64,000 nt of DNA. Source: CAZKWG01 sp964615375 (GTDB lineage: Bacteria > Myxococcota_A > UBA796 > CAZKWG01). Every line of letters begins with the position of its first letter. Position 1 is the stretch's first letter. The DNA is taken from positions 106,480 to 170,479 of the forward strand of contig CAZTOW010000017.1 in the NCBI GenBank assembly GCA_964615375.1, in the 5' to 3' direction. The notes below the pieces were generated by a model that searched no databases, was not told the DNA's origin, and was given only the letters and a program-made list of their open reading frames with translations. Shown piece after piece: positions 1 to 12,365 of this stretch. Made by a program: the position numbers and the translations under genes.

Positions 1-232
1 CGGAGGGGAGATGAGTTCGCCACGTGCTTCGGGCTACCTGCCCGAGGGGCGCGGGGCCTGACGGCGCGAGAGAGGGCGTACTGGTAACGAGCTCGGGGTT
101 GGGAGGCAGCGGCGAATCTGGTTGACTTCGTGAGCATGGGGCACGTGAAGGAGGGCCTCGCGGCAGGGGCCGCGGCGAGGCCCACCCGCGAGACGCCGCG
201 GGTGGGTGATGGCGGTTCCACGTCTACGGTGG

Positions 233-787
233 TCAACTGGGTACATACCGCATGGTGCGGCTCATCGGGACAAGGTCCTGGAGTTCATGAGGAAGGGACT
301 TCACACCAGGATACAGACGGCCAATCCACTGCAGGAGGCTCGTCTGGTCGGGCAAAATGGTAGAGATCTGGATGTACTCCGGGAGGTCCGTCACGCCGGG
401 TAGGACGAGGTAGGCCGTGCGTTGGTAGGGACCATCCGCGGGCAAGAGCGACGCGCCCGAAGACTTCTCGGTCGCGCGAGAGTAGCCGATCTCGTATGGC
501 ACCCACCATGATCCGCGCGTCTTCGGAGTGATGATCCCCAGAAGGTGGGTCGAGCGCTCGATCCCTCGCTCGATGGCGCCTACGACGCGGGCTGCATCTC
601 CGGCGGCTGTGGCTGCCTGGAGCTGGTCGTCTGCAGCGTCGAGGTAGTAGTCTACGCCACAGTAATCGAAGGCAAGGGCGACCCGATAAGCGATATCCTT
701 GTCGGACGAGCGGTGCGACAGGAACACGCAGGTGCCGCTGCCCGACCTCATCGAGCGGCCGCCGATGTTGAAAAGGTTCCTGCTCAC
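233..787 (-). CDS. TIR-domain protein
   Basis: A protein of 184 residues that is mostly one TIR domain. The first strand and BB-loop region reads VFLSHRSSDKD at residues 21-31. The motif WWVPYEIG near residues 94-101 places Glu99 where the catalytic Glu of TIR NADases lies. The GTG start at 787 is preceded by AAGGAGG at good spacing, which decides the start. It lies 139 bp downstream of another TIR gene on the same strand, so the two may be co-transcribed. By family knowledge, bacterial TIR domains cleave NAD+ or make cyclic ADP-ribose signals in anti-phage defence. That role here is inferred. There is no signal peptide or membrane segment, so it is probably cytosolic. Confidence 0.8.
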   Translation of the reverse strand: MSRNLFNIGGRSMRSGSGTCVFLSHRSSDKDIAYRVALAFDYCGVDYYLDAADDQLQAATAAGDAARVVGAIERGIERSTHLLGIITPKTRGSWWVPYEIGYSRATEKSSGASLLPADGPYQRTAYLVLPGVTDLPEYIQISTILPDQTSLLQWIGRLYPGVKSLPHELQDLVPMSRTMRYVPS

Positions 788-926
788 CAGGCGGCCTCCT
801 TAACGTCAGATTCGAAGCTAACATGCTGAGCGGCACTCGCACAGCAGGTCCTGACCAGCGCTGAACAGCCCGACGCTGCGGGATGGAGACTCCCGCGGAG
901 AGAGGTCCGCGCGACAAGGCCGGTCG

Positions 927-2282
927 TCAGGAGCTTCTACCCCCACGGCTCGGCAGGCGCCACCGGGCGGTGGTGACCTGCAGCGCGCGCAGCCGCAGTC
1001 GGACCGGCAAGCCCAGCGCGAGCCTCAAGGCTGTCCGTCTCAGATAGCTCCGACCTGAGGTGTGCAGGCGGCCGTCACGGTCGAGACGGTCAAGGGCTTG
1101 ACGTGCCGCCGTGTCGTGACCGGTGACCGTGGCCCAGGCGGCCTCCGTGATGAGGTAGTGCGGTCGTACCTGGGCAGCCAGCAGGCCGTCCCCGGCCGCT
1201 CCCTCGGCAAACCAGGGCGCGACACGATCCAGCCGAGCCCGCGCCTGCTCGTGCTTCCCCTGCTGCAGGTCGACCTGCGCCTGCTTGATCTCTGCCTGCA
1301 ATACGTGGAGCTGTTGGGAGGGCAGGCCCTTCAGGAGATCGCCGCTCAGCTGGAAGTGGTGTCGGGCCGTCTCGAGGTCGCCTGAACGCTGCGCCCAGGT
1401 ACCCCACTCCCGATGAGCCTGGGCGGTCTTCTCTCTGCGCAGGAGCGGATGTCGAATCGCCGTGAACACCGCCAGCGCTCGGTCGAGCTCTGTTACCCCT
1501 TCGCCTCGCCCCAGCTCGCGTGCCCCGAGCGCAAGGCGGTTGTGGAGCTCACCAAGGAAGGCGAGATCATCGTCGGTCAGGTCGCCAGGCTCGTAAGGGC
1601 TGCCCAGGTGAGGTGCGGGCCAGCCAGCCTGGTGGAGCAGCCGGAGCGCAGCCTGGGTCGTCGACACCATGTCCCGCCACTCTCGTCGGGTCAGGTGCAG
1701 GCCCGCCAGAGCGTCCAACAGGCGCGCGCGAGGAAGTGGGTTGTCGGGGGCGGTCGCGATCTGCCAGGTGGCCAGGTCGGCCAGATCACGCCCGATCTCA
1801 TCGGGCGTCTCGGAGCGCGCCCCCCAGAGCACCAGCCGCCGGAGCGCCTCGAGCTGTGCCGGGCCAGGCGGCGGCGCGGGCCCTGGCCCGCTGAAACGGT
1901 GGAGAAGCTGCGCTCGCAGCACGAGATCACCCTCGATACGCCATTGTCGGAGGTCGATGGCCTGGTAGGCCGCCAGCTCGGTCCTGGCGATCTCGAGCTC
2001 GTCGATGAGCAGAGGGATGATCTCGATGTCGGGCTCGCGAGCCAGGGCCGCTCTCAGCTCGCGCTGGCACCAATCGGATCGAGCCCAGGCCGGAGAGAGC
2101 GCGGCGATGAAGAGATCACAGCTGGCGATCTGGCGCATGATCTCCTCTGGAAAGCGTGCGCCTGCGTCCAGACGCTCGTCCATCCAAAGTTGTACCTCGG
2201 AAGCTCCCAGGCTGAACATTGTCTCGAAGAAGCCAGCAAAGTCGGCATCCTCACGGCTGTAGTTCAAGAACGCACGGGTCAT
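927..2282 (-). CDS. TIR domain protein with C-terminal TPR-like helical repeats
   Basis: A protein of 451 residues. The N-terminal 130 residues form a TIR domain (AFLNYSRED at 4-12; LSPAWARSDWCQREL with putative catalytic Glu75). The rest is helical and resembles TPR repeats, for example the segment with EWGTWAQRSGDLETARHHF. The ATG at 2282 is preceded by AGGAG and starts exactly at the TIR fold. The frame stays open upstream, but that extension is Arg/Ala/Pro-rich and unconvincing. TIR-TPR proteins in bacteria are usually sensor-effector NADases, with the repeats recognising a partner. The second TIR gene follows downstream. Function in defence is inferred from family and pairing, not shown. 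Confidence 0.82.
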   Translation of the reverse strand: MTRAFLNYSREDADFAGFFETMFSLGASEVQLWMDERLDAGARFPEEIMRQIASCDLFIAALSPAWARSDWCQRELRAALAREPDIEIIPLLIDELEIARTELAAYQAIDLRQWRIEGDLVLRAQLLHRFSGPGPAPPPGPAQLEALRRLVLWGARSETPDEIGRDLADLATWQIATAPDNPLPRARLLDALAGLHLTRREWRDMVSTTQAALRLLHQAGWPAPHLGSPYEPGDLTDDDLAFLGELHNRLALGARELGRGEGVTELDRALAVFTAIRHPLLRREKTAQAHREWGTWAQRSGDLETARHHFQLSGDLLKGLPSQQLHVLQAEIKQAQVDLQQGKHEQARARLDRVAPWFAEGAAGDGLLAAQVRPHYLITEAAWATVTGHDTAARQALDRLDRDGRLHTSGRSYLRRTALRLALGLPVRLRLRALQVTTARWRLPSRGGRSS

Positions 2283-2535
2283 GTCTGCCTCTCCTGAGAT
2301 CTTACCTCGAGTGGCAGGCCAGGGAAGATTCCTGATCCCCTCCTCGTCCTCACGGGCGGGCGGACCGGCCCTGGGCGCGGCTCCGGTTGCAGGTCCTCGA
2401 GGGTGTTCCACCTTCCATCGCAGCGCCCTCGTCAACGCATGGCCCGTCTGCGCCGACTGCGCGCAGAGATCCCGGCATGCCCGCCTGGCTGCGCTGCTCG
2501 TCGCGTTGACGCCATTGAGGGTGGCTTGGGCGCGG

Positions 2536-2718
2536 TCAGCGCAGGCGCGCCCAGTAGCTCTCGAGCTGACCGAGCTCCTCGTCGCTGAACTTCGACAGGA
2601 ACTCCTGGCACACCAGGGCGACGTGGGCCTCCGCCGCGGCGAAGAAGTGCGCGCGCCCCGCTCATGATGGCTCCTCGTCAAGCGCCGAATCGCGCGATCC
2701 GTCCTGGTCGACCGACAT
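2536..2718 (-). pseudogene. small gene interrupted by an in-frame TGA
   Basis: An ATG at 2718 with GGAG at good spacing sits 17 bp after the CotH stop. It encodes 18 residues ending DALDEEPS-like and then meets TGA at 2662-2664. The same frame continues for 41 codons of convincing protein (AHFFAAAEAHVALVCQEF, then EELGQLESYWARLR) to a second stop at 2536. A composition shadow would not be expected to give this helical, amphipathic reading. I read it as a roughly 60-residue gene broken by one nonsense codon. Alternatives are two tiny overlapping genes, a sequence error, or recoding; I see no evidence for recoding. No family recognised. Confidence 0.45.
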
Positions 2719-2735
2719 CTGCGCTCCCTGAGGCG

Positions 2736-3953
2736 TCACCACTGATCGCGCAGGGCCTCGCTCGCGCCGTCGATCCAGTCCAGCAGCCGCTCGCGCTCCG
2801 CGTCGAGCTCGCCGGTCTCGCAGGAGCCTCGCGGGTCGTGCCGGGCGCCCTCCTCGGTCCGCGCGGCGTAGACCTCCAGGCGCTCGCGCAGAGAGGCGGC
2901 GTCCAGGGCGGAGCTCACCTCGTCCACCACCTCGGCGTGTCGGGACCGGCAGTCGGCGTCCTGCAGGCAGAGCTCGGCGAGCTTGCCCATCGGTTCGGAC
3001 CAGACCTCGTCGTCCACGTCGAGGAGGAAGGTGCCGTCCATGTCCCAACGCGACAGGACCATGGGGCCCTCGGGCGGGAACCAGGCGCGGTAGTTGTTGC
3101 GATGCGACACGTAGCCGTCGTCGTCACCCAGCCACTGCTCGACCGCCCAGACGCGGTGGAGGCTGTCCATGTCCACCCGGGCTTGTAGCGTCTCGGTGAC
3201 GATCCCCCGGTCCTGGGAGGCCTGCAGGGCCTCGGAGACCGCCGAGACGTCGGCCCAGCCCACCGGATCGCCCACGTCGAGGTCGAACAGATCGTCCCGG
3301 CCCTCGCCGAAGTCGAGGAAGATCACGACCATGGCGATCTTCGCGTAGGTGGCGTCGTAGAGGTTGCCCTCGTCGGTGCCCTGCACGCGCTCGAGCCACC
3401 GCGCGTCCTGGGTCTCCACCACGGACATGATCCCGTAGTCTTCGCCGTTGACGAAGAGCTGGGCGAGCCCGGTGCGGCTCGACGGCACGCCGGCGGCCTC
3501 GAAGGCGGAGAAGCCCGCCGCGTCCCGCAGGTAGGCGCCGTCGGGGCCGAAGTTGTTGAGAGACAGCGAGCGCAGCCCGTGGAAGTCCTGTCCGCCCACG
3601 AATTCGTTGAAGTCGATCTCCCACTTGGGTTTGGCGTCGAATCGCTGAAAGGACCCGAGCCCGCCGCGCAGGCGCACGCCGACGTCCGATACGCGCTCCC
3701 CGTCGATCTCCACGGTGGCGCGGACCTTGTTGCGCGGCTGGGTGAAGGGGCGCTCGGCCTGGAGGATGCGGATCGCGTCCTCGTCCAAGGTGAGGTCGAG
3801 ACGGTTGACGCGCTCCCAGGAGAACAGGAAGGCGAGATCCTCGTCGTGCTCGACGGGCGCGTCGAAGACGTCGACGCCCTCGCCGCAGGGCGCGCGGACG
3901 CAGCCGGGGACGGTCAGCAGGAGGGCCGCTAAAGCCAGGGGTGGAGCGCGCAC
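2736..3953 (-). CDS. CotH kinase family lipoprotein
   Basis: A protein of 405 residues. The GTG at 3953 is preceded by AAGGAG and gives a classic lipoprotein signal (LALAALLLTVPGC), so it is probably anchored in the envelope. The body matches the CotH family: a beta-rich start (RLDLTLDEDAIRIL), then RLRGGLGSFQRFDAKPKW-like and LSLNNFGPDGAYLRD segments, SRTGLAQLFVNGEDYG, and SRWDMDGTFLLDVDDE carrying the acidic metal-binding residues. CotH proteins have an atypical kinase fold, and some phosphorylate spore-coat or surface proteins; the substrate here is unknown. It follows a secreted protein gene by 14 bp and the LD-carboxypeptidase before that, suggesting one envelope-related operon. Confidence 0.85.
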   Translation of the reverse strand: MRAPPLALAALLLTVPGCVRAPCGEGVDVFDAPVEHDEDLAFLFSWERVNRLDLTLDEDAIRILQAERPFTQPRNKVRATVEIDGERVSDVGVRLRGGLGSFQRFDAKPKWEIDFNEFVGGQDFHGLRSLSLNNFGPDGAYLRDAAGFSAFEAAGVPSSRTGLAQLFVNGEDYGIMSVVETQDARWLERVQGTDEGNLYDATYAKIAMVVIFLDFGEGRDDLFDLDVGDPVGWADVSAVSEALQASQDRGIVTETLQARVDMDSLHRVWAVEQWLGDDDGYVSHRNNYRAWFPPEGPMVLSRWDMDGTFLLDVDDEVWSEPMGKLAELCLQDADCRSRHAEVVDEVSSALDAASLRERLEVYAARTEEGARHDPRGSCETGELDAERERLLDWIDGASEALRDQW

Positions 3954-3967
3954 GGGTCGGAGCTCCT

Positions 3968-4552
3968 TCAGGTTGGTGGCGCGGTGCGGGCGCCGAGCCT
4001 GCGCGTCAGGGTGAGCTCGCCCAGGGCCTGCCGCCAGGCCTCGGGGCCCTCGGAGCCCGCCCGGAAGCCGCCGACGCCCCGCGCGTAGACCCCCAGCTCC
4101 CAGCGTCGGCCAAGGTGGAGGTCCAGGCCCAGGCGGGCGCTGAGGCCGAAGCATCCGGCCGGCACCCAACGGAGCTGCTCGTCGATGACCCGGGCGTCCC
4201 GACCCCACTCGAGATCGAGCCCGGGGGCGACGGCGAGGTCCAGGCGGGGGGTGAGCGGGCGGCGCAGGTGGGCGAGGGTCGTGAGCCCCAGCCGGGGCTG
4301 GGAGGTGAGCAGGCTGGAGGCGAGGAGCTGCTCCCAGTCCACCAGGACGTCGAGATTCCAGGGCCGGTCGGGCACGTCCACGCGCAGCTCGAGGGCGAGC
4401 AGCTCCCCGGCGGCGATGGGGGTCTGAGGGTAGACGTCGACACCGAAGCCGATCAGGCCCCCGACGGCGAGCCCGCCCGCCTGCGCGCGGGCGCCGAGGC
4501 ACAGCGCGAGCGCCGCCACGATCAGGCGGGACCAGAGAGCGCGGGGGGGCAT
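3968..4552 (-). CDS. secreted outer-membrane beta-barrel-like protein
   Basis: A protein of 194 residues with a Sec signal (LIVAALALCLGARAQA). The mature part alternates hydrophobic and polar residues in strands separated by turns (VDVPDRPWNLDVLVDWEQ, PRLDLAVAPGLDLEW, LGLDLHLGRRWELGVYARG), as in small outer-membrane barrels. No named family was recognised. It lies 35 bp after the LD-carboxypeptidase gene and 14 bp before the CotH gene, all on the minus strand, so a shared transcript is likely. The ATG start gives a clean signal peptide. Confidence 0.7.
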   Translation of the reverse strand: MPPRALWSRLIVAALALCLGARAQAGGLAVGGLIGFGVDVYPQTPIAAGELLALELRVDVPDRPWNLDVLVDWEQLLASSLLTSQPRLGLTTLAHLRRPLTPRLDLAVAPGLDLEWGRDARVIDEQLRWVPAGCFGLSARLGLDLHLGRRWELGVYARGVGGFRAGSEGPEAWRQALGELTLTRRLGARTAPPT

Positions 4553-4587
4553 GCTCGGGGCTCCGAAGAGGGGCGCTCTGCCTAACC

Positions 4588-5595
4588 TCAGCCCCGCAGG
4601 ACCCGCACGCGGACGCCGGCCTCTCCCGCCTCCAGGCGCGCCTGCCCCCCGATGGGCAGGGTGAGGTGGGGCGTGGTGTGGCCGAAGTCCAGCCCGGCCA
4701 CGATGGGCAGGCCGGCGAGCTGTGGCATGTCCTGGAGGATGTGCCGGAGCAGCTCGGGCGTCATGCCGAAGCCGGGCTGGAAGCGCCCGATCACCAGGCC
4801 GCGGATTCCCTGGGCGTCCGGCTGCTGGAGGACGCCCTGCAGCATGCGGGCGAAGGTCGGAGGCCCGACCACGGCCTCGATGAAGAGCAGGGCGCCGTTC
4901 AGGTCCGGCTTGTAGGGCGTGCCCATCAGCAGGTGGAAGGTGCTGAGGTTCGCGCCGACGATCTGGCCCTCGGCCTCGCCAGGCTGGATCACCCAGGGCC
5001 CCGGGTTGGGGTGGAAGGTGCGCGCGTCCTGGTCGAGGAACCAGGGGTCGTCCGACCAGGTGGGGCTGACGGGCAGATCGTAAGGTCCCTCCTCGAAGAG
5101 GGCGCGGCGGAAGGCGGTGAGCGTGAACTCCAGCCCGTCGCGCATGCCAAACGTGGAGAAGTGCGGGCCCGACCAGCTCACCATGTCCGCGCGGGCCAGC
5201 ATGGCGTCCTGCAGCGCGCTGATGTCGGAGTAGCCGCACAGCACCTTCGGGTTGGCGCGGATCAACTGCCAGTCGATGTCCGGCAGCAGGCCGTTGGCGT
5301 TGAAGCCGCCGATGACGGTGAGGATTGCCGCCACGCCGGGGTCGGCGAAGGCCTCATGGAGGTCGTCGAGCCGCCCGGCCCGCGGGGCGTTGTCCAGCGG
5401 GTAGTGGCCGCGCAGGTGGCGCCCGAACTCCACCCTCAGCCCGAGCTCCTCCAGGCGCTGGATGGCCAGGGCCGTGCTCTGAGGGCCGATGGGCGAGCCC
5501 TCCTCGATGCAGGTGAGCGTGCGGCTCGGCGCGATCACGCGGACGCGGTCACCGGGGCGCAGGCGGCGGGGGAGGGTGGGGAGGGGCGTGGTCAT
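4588..5595 (-). CDS. LD-carboxypeptidase / MccF-like serine peptidase (family S66)
   Basis: A protein of 335 residues, the usual length for peptidase family S66. It opens with LRPGDRVRVIAPS, typical of the family, and contains VLCGYSDIS with nucleophile Ser123 in the conserved GYSD context. The C-terminal half has the expected Glu region (LLFIEAVVG) and the His of LDFGHTTPH. S66 enzymes either trim the terminal D-Ala from tetrapeptides of recycled murein (LdcA) or hydrolyse microcin C-type amides (MccF). The sequence cannot separate these roles. No signal peptide, so cytoplasmic. It heads a minus-strand run with an envelope protein and CotH, which leans towards a cell-wall role. Confidence 0.88.
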   Translation of the reverse strand: MTTPLPTLPRRLRPGDRVRVIAPSRTLTCIEEGSPIGPQSTALAIQRLEELGLRVEFGRHLRGHYPLDNAPRAGRLDDLHEAFADPGVAAILTVIGGFNANGLLPDIDWQLIRANPKVLCGYSDISALQDAMLARADMVSWSGPHFSTFGMRDGLEFTLTAFRRALFEEGPYDLPVSPTWSDDPWFLDQDARTFHPNPGPWVIQPGEAEGQIVGANLSTFHLLMGTPYKPDLNGALLFIEAVVGPPTFARMLQGVLQQPDAQGIRGLVIGRFQPGFGMTPELLRHILQDMPQLAGLPIVAGLDFGHTTPHLTLPIGGQARLEAGEAGVRVRVLRG

Positions 5596-5685
5596 GGGGG
5601 GAGCCTAACCGCGGGGCGCGGGACGCGGGGCGCCCGGCGGGGCCGGGCTGTCCGTGATATGCGAGAAGCAAAGGGGGAACTGTTC

Positions 5686-6396
5686 ATGACGCGACTCTCC
5701 GACGCTCCCGTCGAGGTCCGCCGCGGCGCCCTTCGCTTCGCCGCCCGGGAGGTCTTCGGCGTCTTCTTCATCGCCGCCCTGCTGCTGGGCGTCTCCCAGC
5801 GCGTGGACTGGCTCGGCGCCTGGTGCCTGATCGGCGTGTACGCGGTCTGGGTCGGGGCCACGCTCGCGCTGCTGCTCCCCCGCGATCCAGCCCTGCTGGC
5901 CGAGCGGGCGAAGCGCAGCACCGGACCGTACACCGCCGACACGATCGCGCTCGCGGTCTTCGGCGTCGCCGTGATGGGCCGGCTCATCCTCCCCGCGCTG
6001 GAGGTGCGCGCGGGCGGGTCGGGCAGCTTCGGGCCGCTGGCGATGGCGGTGGGGGTGCTGCTCTGCGCGGCGGGCTACGGGCTGGTGCTCTGGGCGATGA
6101 TGGCCAACACCTTCTTCGCCAAGGTGCTGCGCATGCAGACCGAGCGCGACCACCACGTCGTCACCGGCGGCCCCTACCGCTACGTTCGGCACCCGGGCTA
6201 CCTCGGCGCCATCCTCTTCGAGCTGGGGACGCCCTTGGTGCTCGGCTCGCGCTGGGCCCTGCTGCCCGTGCTGGTCGGGTCGCTGGCGATGCTGATTCGC
6301 ACGGGCATGGAGGACCGCGTGCTCCAGCGGGAGCTGCCCGGCTACGCCGACTACGCCGCGCGGACACGCTGGCGTCTGCTGCCGGGAGTGTACTGA
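5686..6396 (+). CDS. isoprenylcysteine carboxyl methyltransferase (ICMT)-like membrane protein
   Basis: A protein of 236 residues with about five hydrophobic segments. The diagnostic stretch near residues 165-180 (GGPYRYVRHPGYLGA) is the SAM and phospholipid-methyltransferase signature shared by ICMT, PEMT and related bacterial proteins. It is followed by a hydrophobic segment and EDRVLQRELPGYADYAARTRWRLLPGVY, the usual C-terminus. The ATG at 5686 has AAGGGGGA upstream; an in-frame ATG nine codons earlier lacks this. It is divergent from the LD-carboxypeptidase gene with a gap of about 90 bp. The methyl acceptor is unknown; bacteria lack prenylated CaaX proteins, so a lipid or small thiol substrate is more likely. 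Confidence 0.82.
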   Translation: MTRLSDAPVEVRRGALRFAAREVFGVFFIAALLLGVSQRVDWLGAWCLIGVYAVWVGATLALLLPRDPALLAERAKRSTGPYTADTIALAVFGVAVMGRLILPALEVRAGGSGSFGPLAMAVGVLLCAAGYGLVLWAMMANTFFAKVLRMQTERDHHVVTGGPYRYVRHPGYLGAILFELGTPLVLGSRWALLPVLVGSLAMLIRTGMEDRVLQRELPGYADYAARTRWRLLPGVY

Positions 6397-6442
6397 GGCG
6401 TGTGATGGATCGCTGGTGTCCTCTTTGCGCCAGGCGGCGCGC

Positions 6443-6727
6443 TCACCAGGCGCAGAGGGCCATGCCCACGGAGTCAGCGGGGGTCATGACGAACTGCGTC
6501 CTCCCCGCCGCGAGCTGCTGGTTCATCCACTCCGCCATCGGCGAGACGAACAGATCGCTCTGCCTGGCGACGTTGACCACCGCCGGGACCTTCTCGGGCT
6601 TGATGGCGGCGGTGCAGATCGCGGTCTTCGGGGCCTGGGCCAGCGCCGGGCGGTCAACGATGGCGATCGTGGTGGCGGTGAGGAGGGCGGTCGCGATGAC
6701 AGCGATGACGAGCCGGGTGTCGAGCAT
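6443..6727 (-). CDS. small secreted protein of unknown function
   Basis: About 94 residues with a plausible Sec signal (LVIAVIATALLTATTIAIVDRP-like hydrophobic core ending ALAQA). The mature part is about 65 residues and has two Cys (TAICTAA near its start, MALCAW at the end) that could pair outside the cytoplasm. Two starts are possible: ATG at 6727, preceded by GGAG, or ATG at 6745; the first fits the ribosome-binding site better. It stands alone between the ICMT-like gene and the terminator of the thrombospondin-repeat gene. No family recognised. Confidence 0.55.
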   Translation of the reverse strand: MLDTRLVIAVIATALLTATTIAIVDRPALAQAPKTAICTAAIKPEKVPAVVNVARQSDLFVSPMAEWMNQQLAAGRTQFVMTPADSVGMALCAW

Positions 6728-6790
6728 TGGGTACTCCATGAGCATGGGGAAGCCTCATGGATCTACCATGGCGCGGTCCTTCAGGAGCAA

Positions 6791-6821
6791 GACCCCGGGT
6801 CGGAGGGCCCGACCCGGGGTC
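6791..6821 (-). terminator. hairpin after the thrombospondin-repeat gene
   Basis: Perfect 13-bp stem (GACCCCGGGTCGG with its complement) around a 5-nt loop, placed 16 bp past the stop of the 6837-10580 gene. There is no good T-run after it on the minus strand, so intrinsic termination may be weak. Confidence 0.55.
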
Positions 6822-6836
6822 ACTATATGATCTAGC

Positions 6837-10580
<3,744 letters not shown>

Positions 10581-10837
10581 ACACGCTCCTCCAGGCTGTT
10601 GGACACAAGACCTCTCCCAGCCCGCCCGAGAGATGTCGGGCCAGCGCGGGGGAGATCGTGTCACTTAAGTACGCTGGAGCCCTTGGAGACGTGACAGCAG
10701 ATATACCAGGATTTGAAGGATTTTGTGTATGAGGCTTTACATGGGCCAAGTTGGTCGGGTGTACGGAGCGGGTGGCACCGGACGATGCATAATGGGGCAT
10801 GCATGTCTGGCACCGCTCGCCACACCCCTGGCGCGCT

Positions 10838-11509
10838 TCAGTCGACGCTCGCGCCCGTGTCCTCGATGCTGTCCTCGCATCGAAGCGCTTCCACGCTCAT
10901 GGCCGCGCGGACGCAGATGCGCTCGGTGTGCGCGTTCAGGTTCCAGCGCTCCACCATGGACACGTAGAGGCCATCATCGTCGTCGATCCTCAGGTTCAGG
11001 TAGACCGAGGAGCCCTCCGCGAGGGGCGCGATCCCCATCGTGTCCACGCTCAGCGCGTAATCCAGGCTCACCGAGCCCAGCCGCCCGACATCGCTGGTCT
11101 CCTCGGCCAGCCACGCGCCCTCGTAGGAGAGCGCCAGCCGCGCGTCCGCGCTCGCCACGGTCGTCGAGACCACGAGCTCCAGCGATGGACCGGCACATTC
11201 GTCGGCGGGGCCGTAAGTGATGAGGGTGGCATCTCCAGGTGAGGTGGTGATGCTGAGGTTGGTGGAGGTGGCGTCGTCCCAGAAGAGCTCGGTTTCGAAG
11301 GTCCCGATCGCCCACCCGAAGAGATCTTCAGGGCTGACGCCGTCTTTGATGTCCTCCGTCCAGCCCGTCGAGGATCTCACGGGGTCCTCATAGTTACAGA
11401 GATCACCTGAGTCGGAGGAAGAATCTGAATCCTTGACCTCGGAGGGGGGGGTGCAGCTCAGGACGAGTGGGAAGAGAACCTGGTACCCCAATTGCCTCGT
11501 GTAGATCAT
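10838..11509 (-). CDS. lipoprotein of unknown function
   Basis: A protein of 223 residues. The N-terminus (YQVLFPLVLSCTPP) is a lipoprotein signal with Cys at about residue 19, followed by an acidic Ser/Asp linker (DSDSSSDSGD). The remainder is beta-rich, with no recognised family, and ends in another acidic stretch. The ATG at 11509 is preceded by AGGAG. It lies between the giant repeat protein and the first composite repeat and appears monocistronic. Asp/Ser-rich linkers behind the lipidated Cys recur in the other lipoproteins of this window, so it probably belongs to the same envelope set. Confidence 0.65.
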   Translation of the reverse strand: MIYTRQLGYQVLFPLVLSCTPPSEVKDSDSSSDSGDLCNYEDPVRSSTGWTEDIKDGVSPEDLFGWAIGTFETELFWDDATSTNLSITTSPGDATLITYGPADECAGPSLELVVSTTVASADARLALSYEGAWLAEETSDVGRLGSVSLDYALSVDTMGIAPLAEGSSVYLNLRIDDDDGLYVSMVERWNLNAHTERICVRAAMSVEALRCEDSIEDTGASVD

Positions 11510-11687
11510 GATGCGCTCCTGATGCCAATCTAACTACGCCGGATGGCGGAGCAGGGGCAGTGTATGAACTCTTTGCGATATGCGATCGATCCAGGCGGGG
11601 CGTGGAGGCGGTGGCGCAACTCACGCGATCTGGGCACGGGGCGGGGCGAACAGGGAATGGGGTGGAACAGGTGCCAGTGGCAGGAAC

Positions 11688-11815
11688 AGGTGCCAGGTAT
11701 CTTGATCACCGGTCAGGTGCCAGGTATCTTGATCACCGGTCGGGTGCGGTCGGGTGCGGTCGGGTGCCAGGTATCTTGATCACCGGTCAGGTGCCAGGTA
11801 GCTTGGTCAATGCTG
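11688..11815 (+). repeat. array 1 of the 27-bp tandem repeat
   Basis: Units start AGGTGCCAGGTATC and end TTGATCACCGGTC. Two perfect units (11688-11714 and 11715-11741), a short GGGTGCGGTC duplication, a third unit (11762-11788) and a degenerate fourth. It is the left edge of composite element copy A. Confidence 0.92.
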
Positions 11816-12180
11816 CCGCTCCTCAACCATCGGGAGGGCCTCGAGGCACGTCTCGCCACGCTACAAGCGCGATGATCGCAGATCCAGGCTGACTCACCCG
11901 CCATCGCACGCACCCATGGTACGGATGAGCGTGGGGGGATGGCTGTCCGACGCAGTCCTGGGCGTTGATTGAGGACTATGACGGCGCCGAAGGCCGCGCC
12001 CGGGAATGAAGTTGAACCACAGAGAACGGAGCACTCAGAGCTCGACGCGTCCATGTAATCGTACATTCACTGGCGTCTTTCCCGCGCAGATGGTCTCTGT
12101 GTGCTCCCTCTCTCTGTGGTTCCATCTCCTCGACGACCTTCACGGATCGCCGAATTCCACTCACGTAACGGATGGCTCGG

Positions 12181-12233
12181 CCGGTGATCAAGATACCTGG
12201 CACCTGACCGGTGATCAAGATACCTGGCACCTG
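12181..12233 (-). repeat. array 2 of the 27-bp repeat
   Basis: Two units in reverse orientation (CCGGTGATCAAGATACC then TGGCACCTG), forming the right edge of composite element copy A and ending about 130 bp before the start of the next gene. Confidence 0.9.
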
Positions 12234-12365
12234 GTCCTGATCCTCCCGGGTGCCTCCCGCCACCCGCCCGTGATCGAAACGCCACGCTCCCGTCACAGCC
12301 CTGATCAGGTGTCCGGGTCTCCCGCTCGGGCTCCGGCGTCACCCGCTCGTCCTGGTGGAGGTCCC

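Larger units (their letters stand above)
11688..12233 (+). repeat. composite repeat element, copy A (non-autonomous, MITE-like)
   Basis: This fills nearly all of the 850-bp gap between the 10838-11509 and 12366-14909 genes. It consists of a plus-oriented 27-bp array, a core of about 365 bp (11816-12180), and a minus-oriented 27-bp array. The core contains a large inverted repeat with arms starting AACCACAGAG (about 12014-12040 and 12094-12121). The same core occurs in inverted orientation at 16292-16659. No transposase or convincing coding frame is inside. The oppositely oriented end arrays act like terminal inverted repeats. Mobility is inferred from the two copies. Confidence 0.82.

Noticed and set aside
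1..232. Short plus-strand frame ending at 61 and a minus-strand 70-codon frame
   Set aside because: Too little sequence to judge the first, and the second has no gene signals. Left unannotated.
2662..2664. Selenocysteine at the in-frame TGA
   Set aside because: No SECIS-like hairpin or selenoprotein family match seen; a nonsense mutation or sequencing error is simpler.
2283..2681. N-terminal extension of the TIR-TPR protein
   Set aside because: Arg/Ala/Pro-rich without pattern; the ATG at 2282 has AGGAG and begins the TIR fold.
11688..11815. Possible CRISPR array
   Set aside because: Units are directly abutting with no unique spacers of constant length, and no cas genes are present.
12006..12365. 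In-frame N-terminal extension of the MopE/lamin-tail gene
   Set aside because: It translates repeat-element DNA. The GTG at 12366 has a ribosome-binding site and begins a lipoprotein signal.
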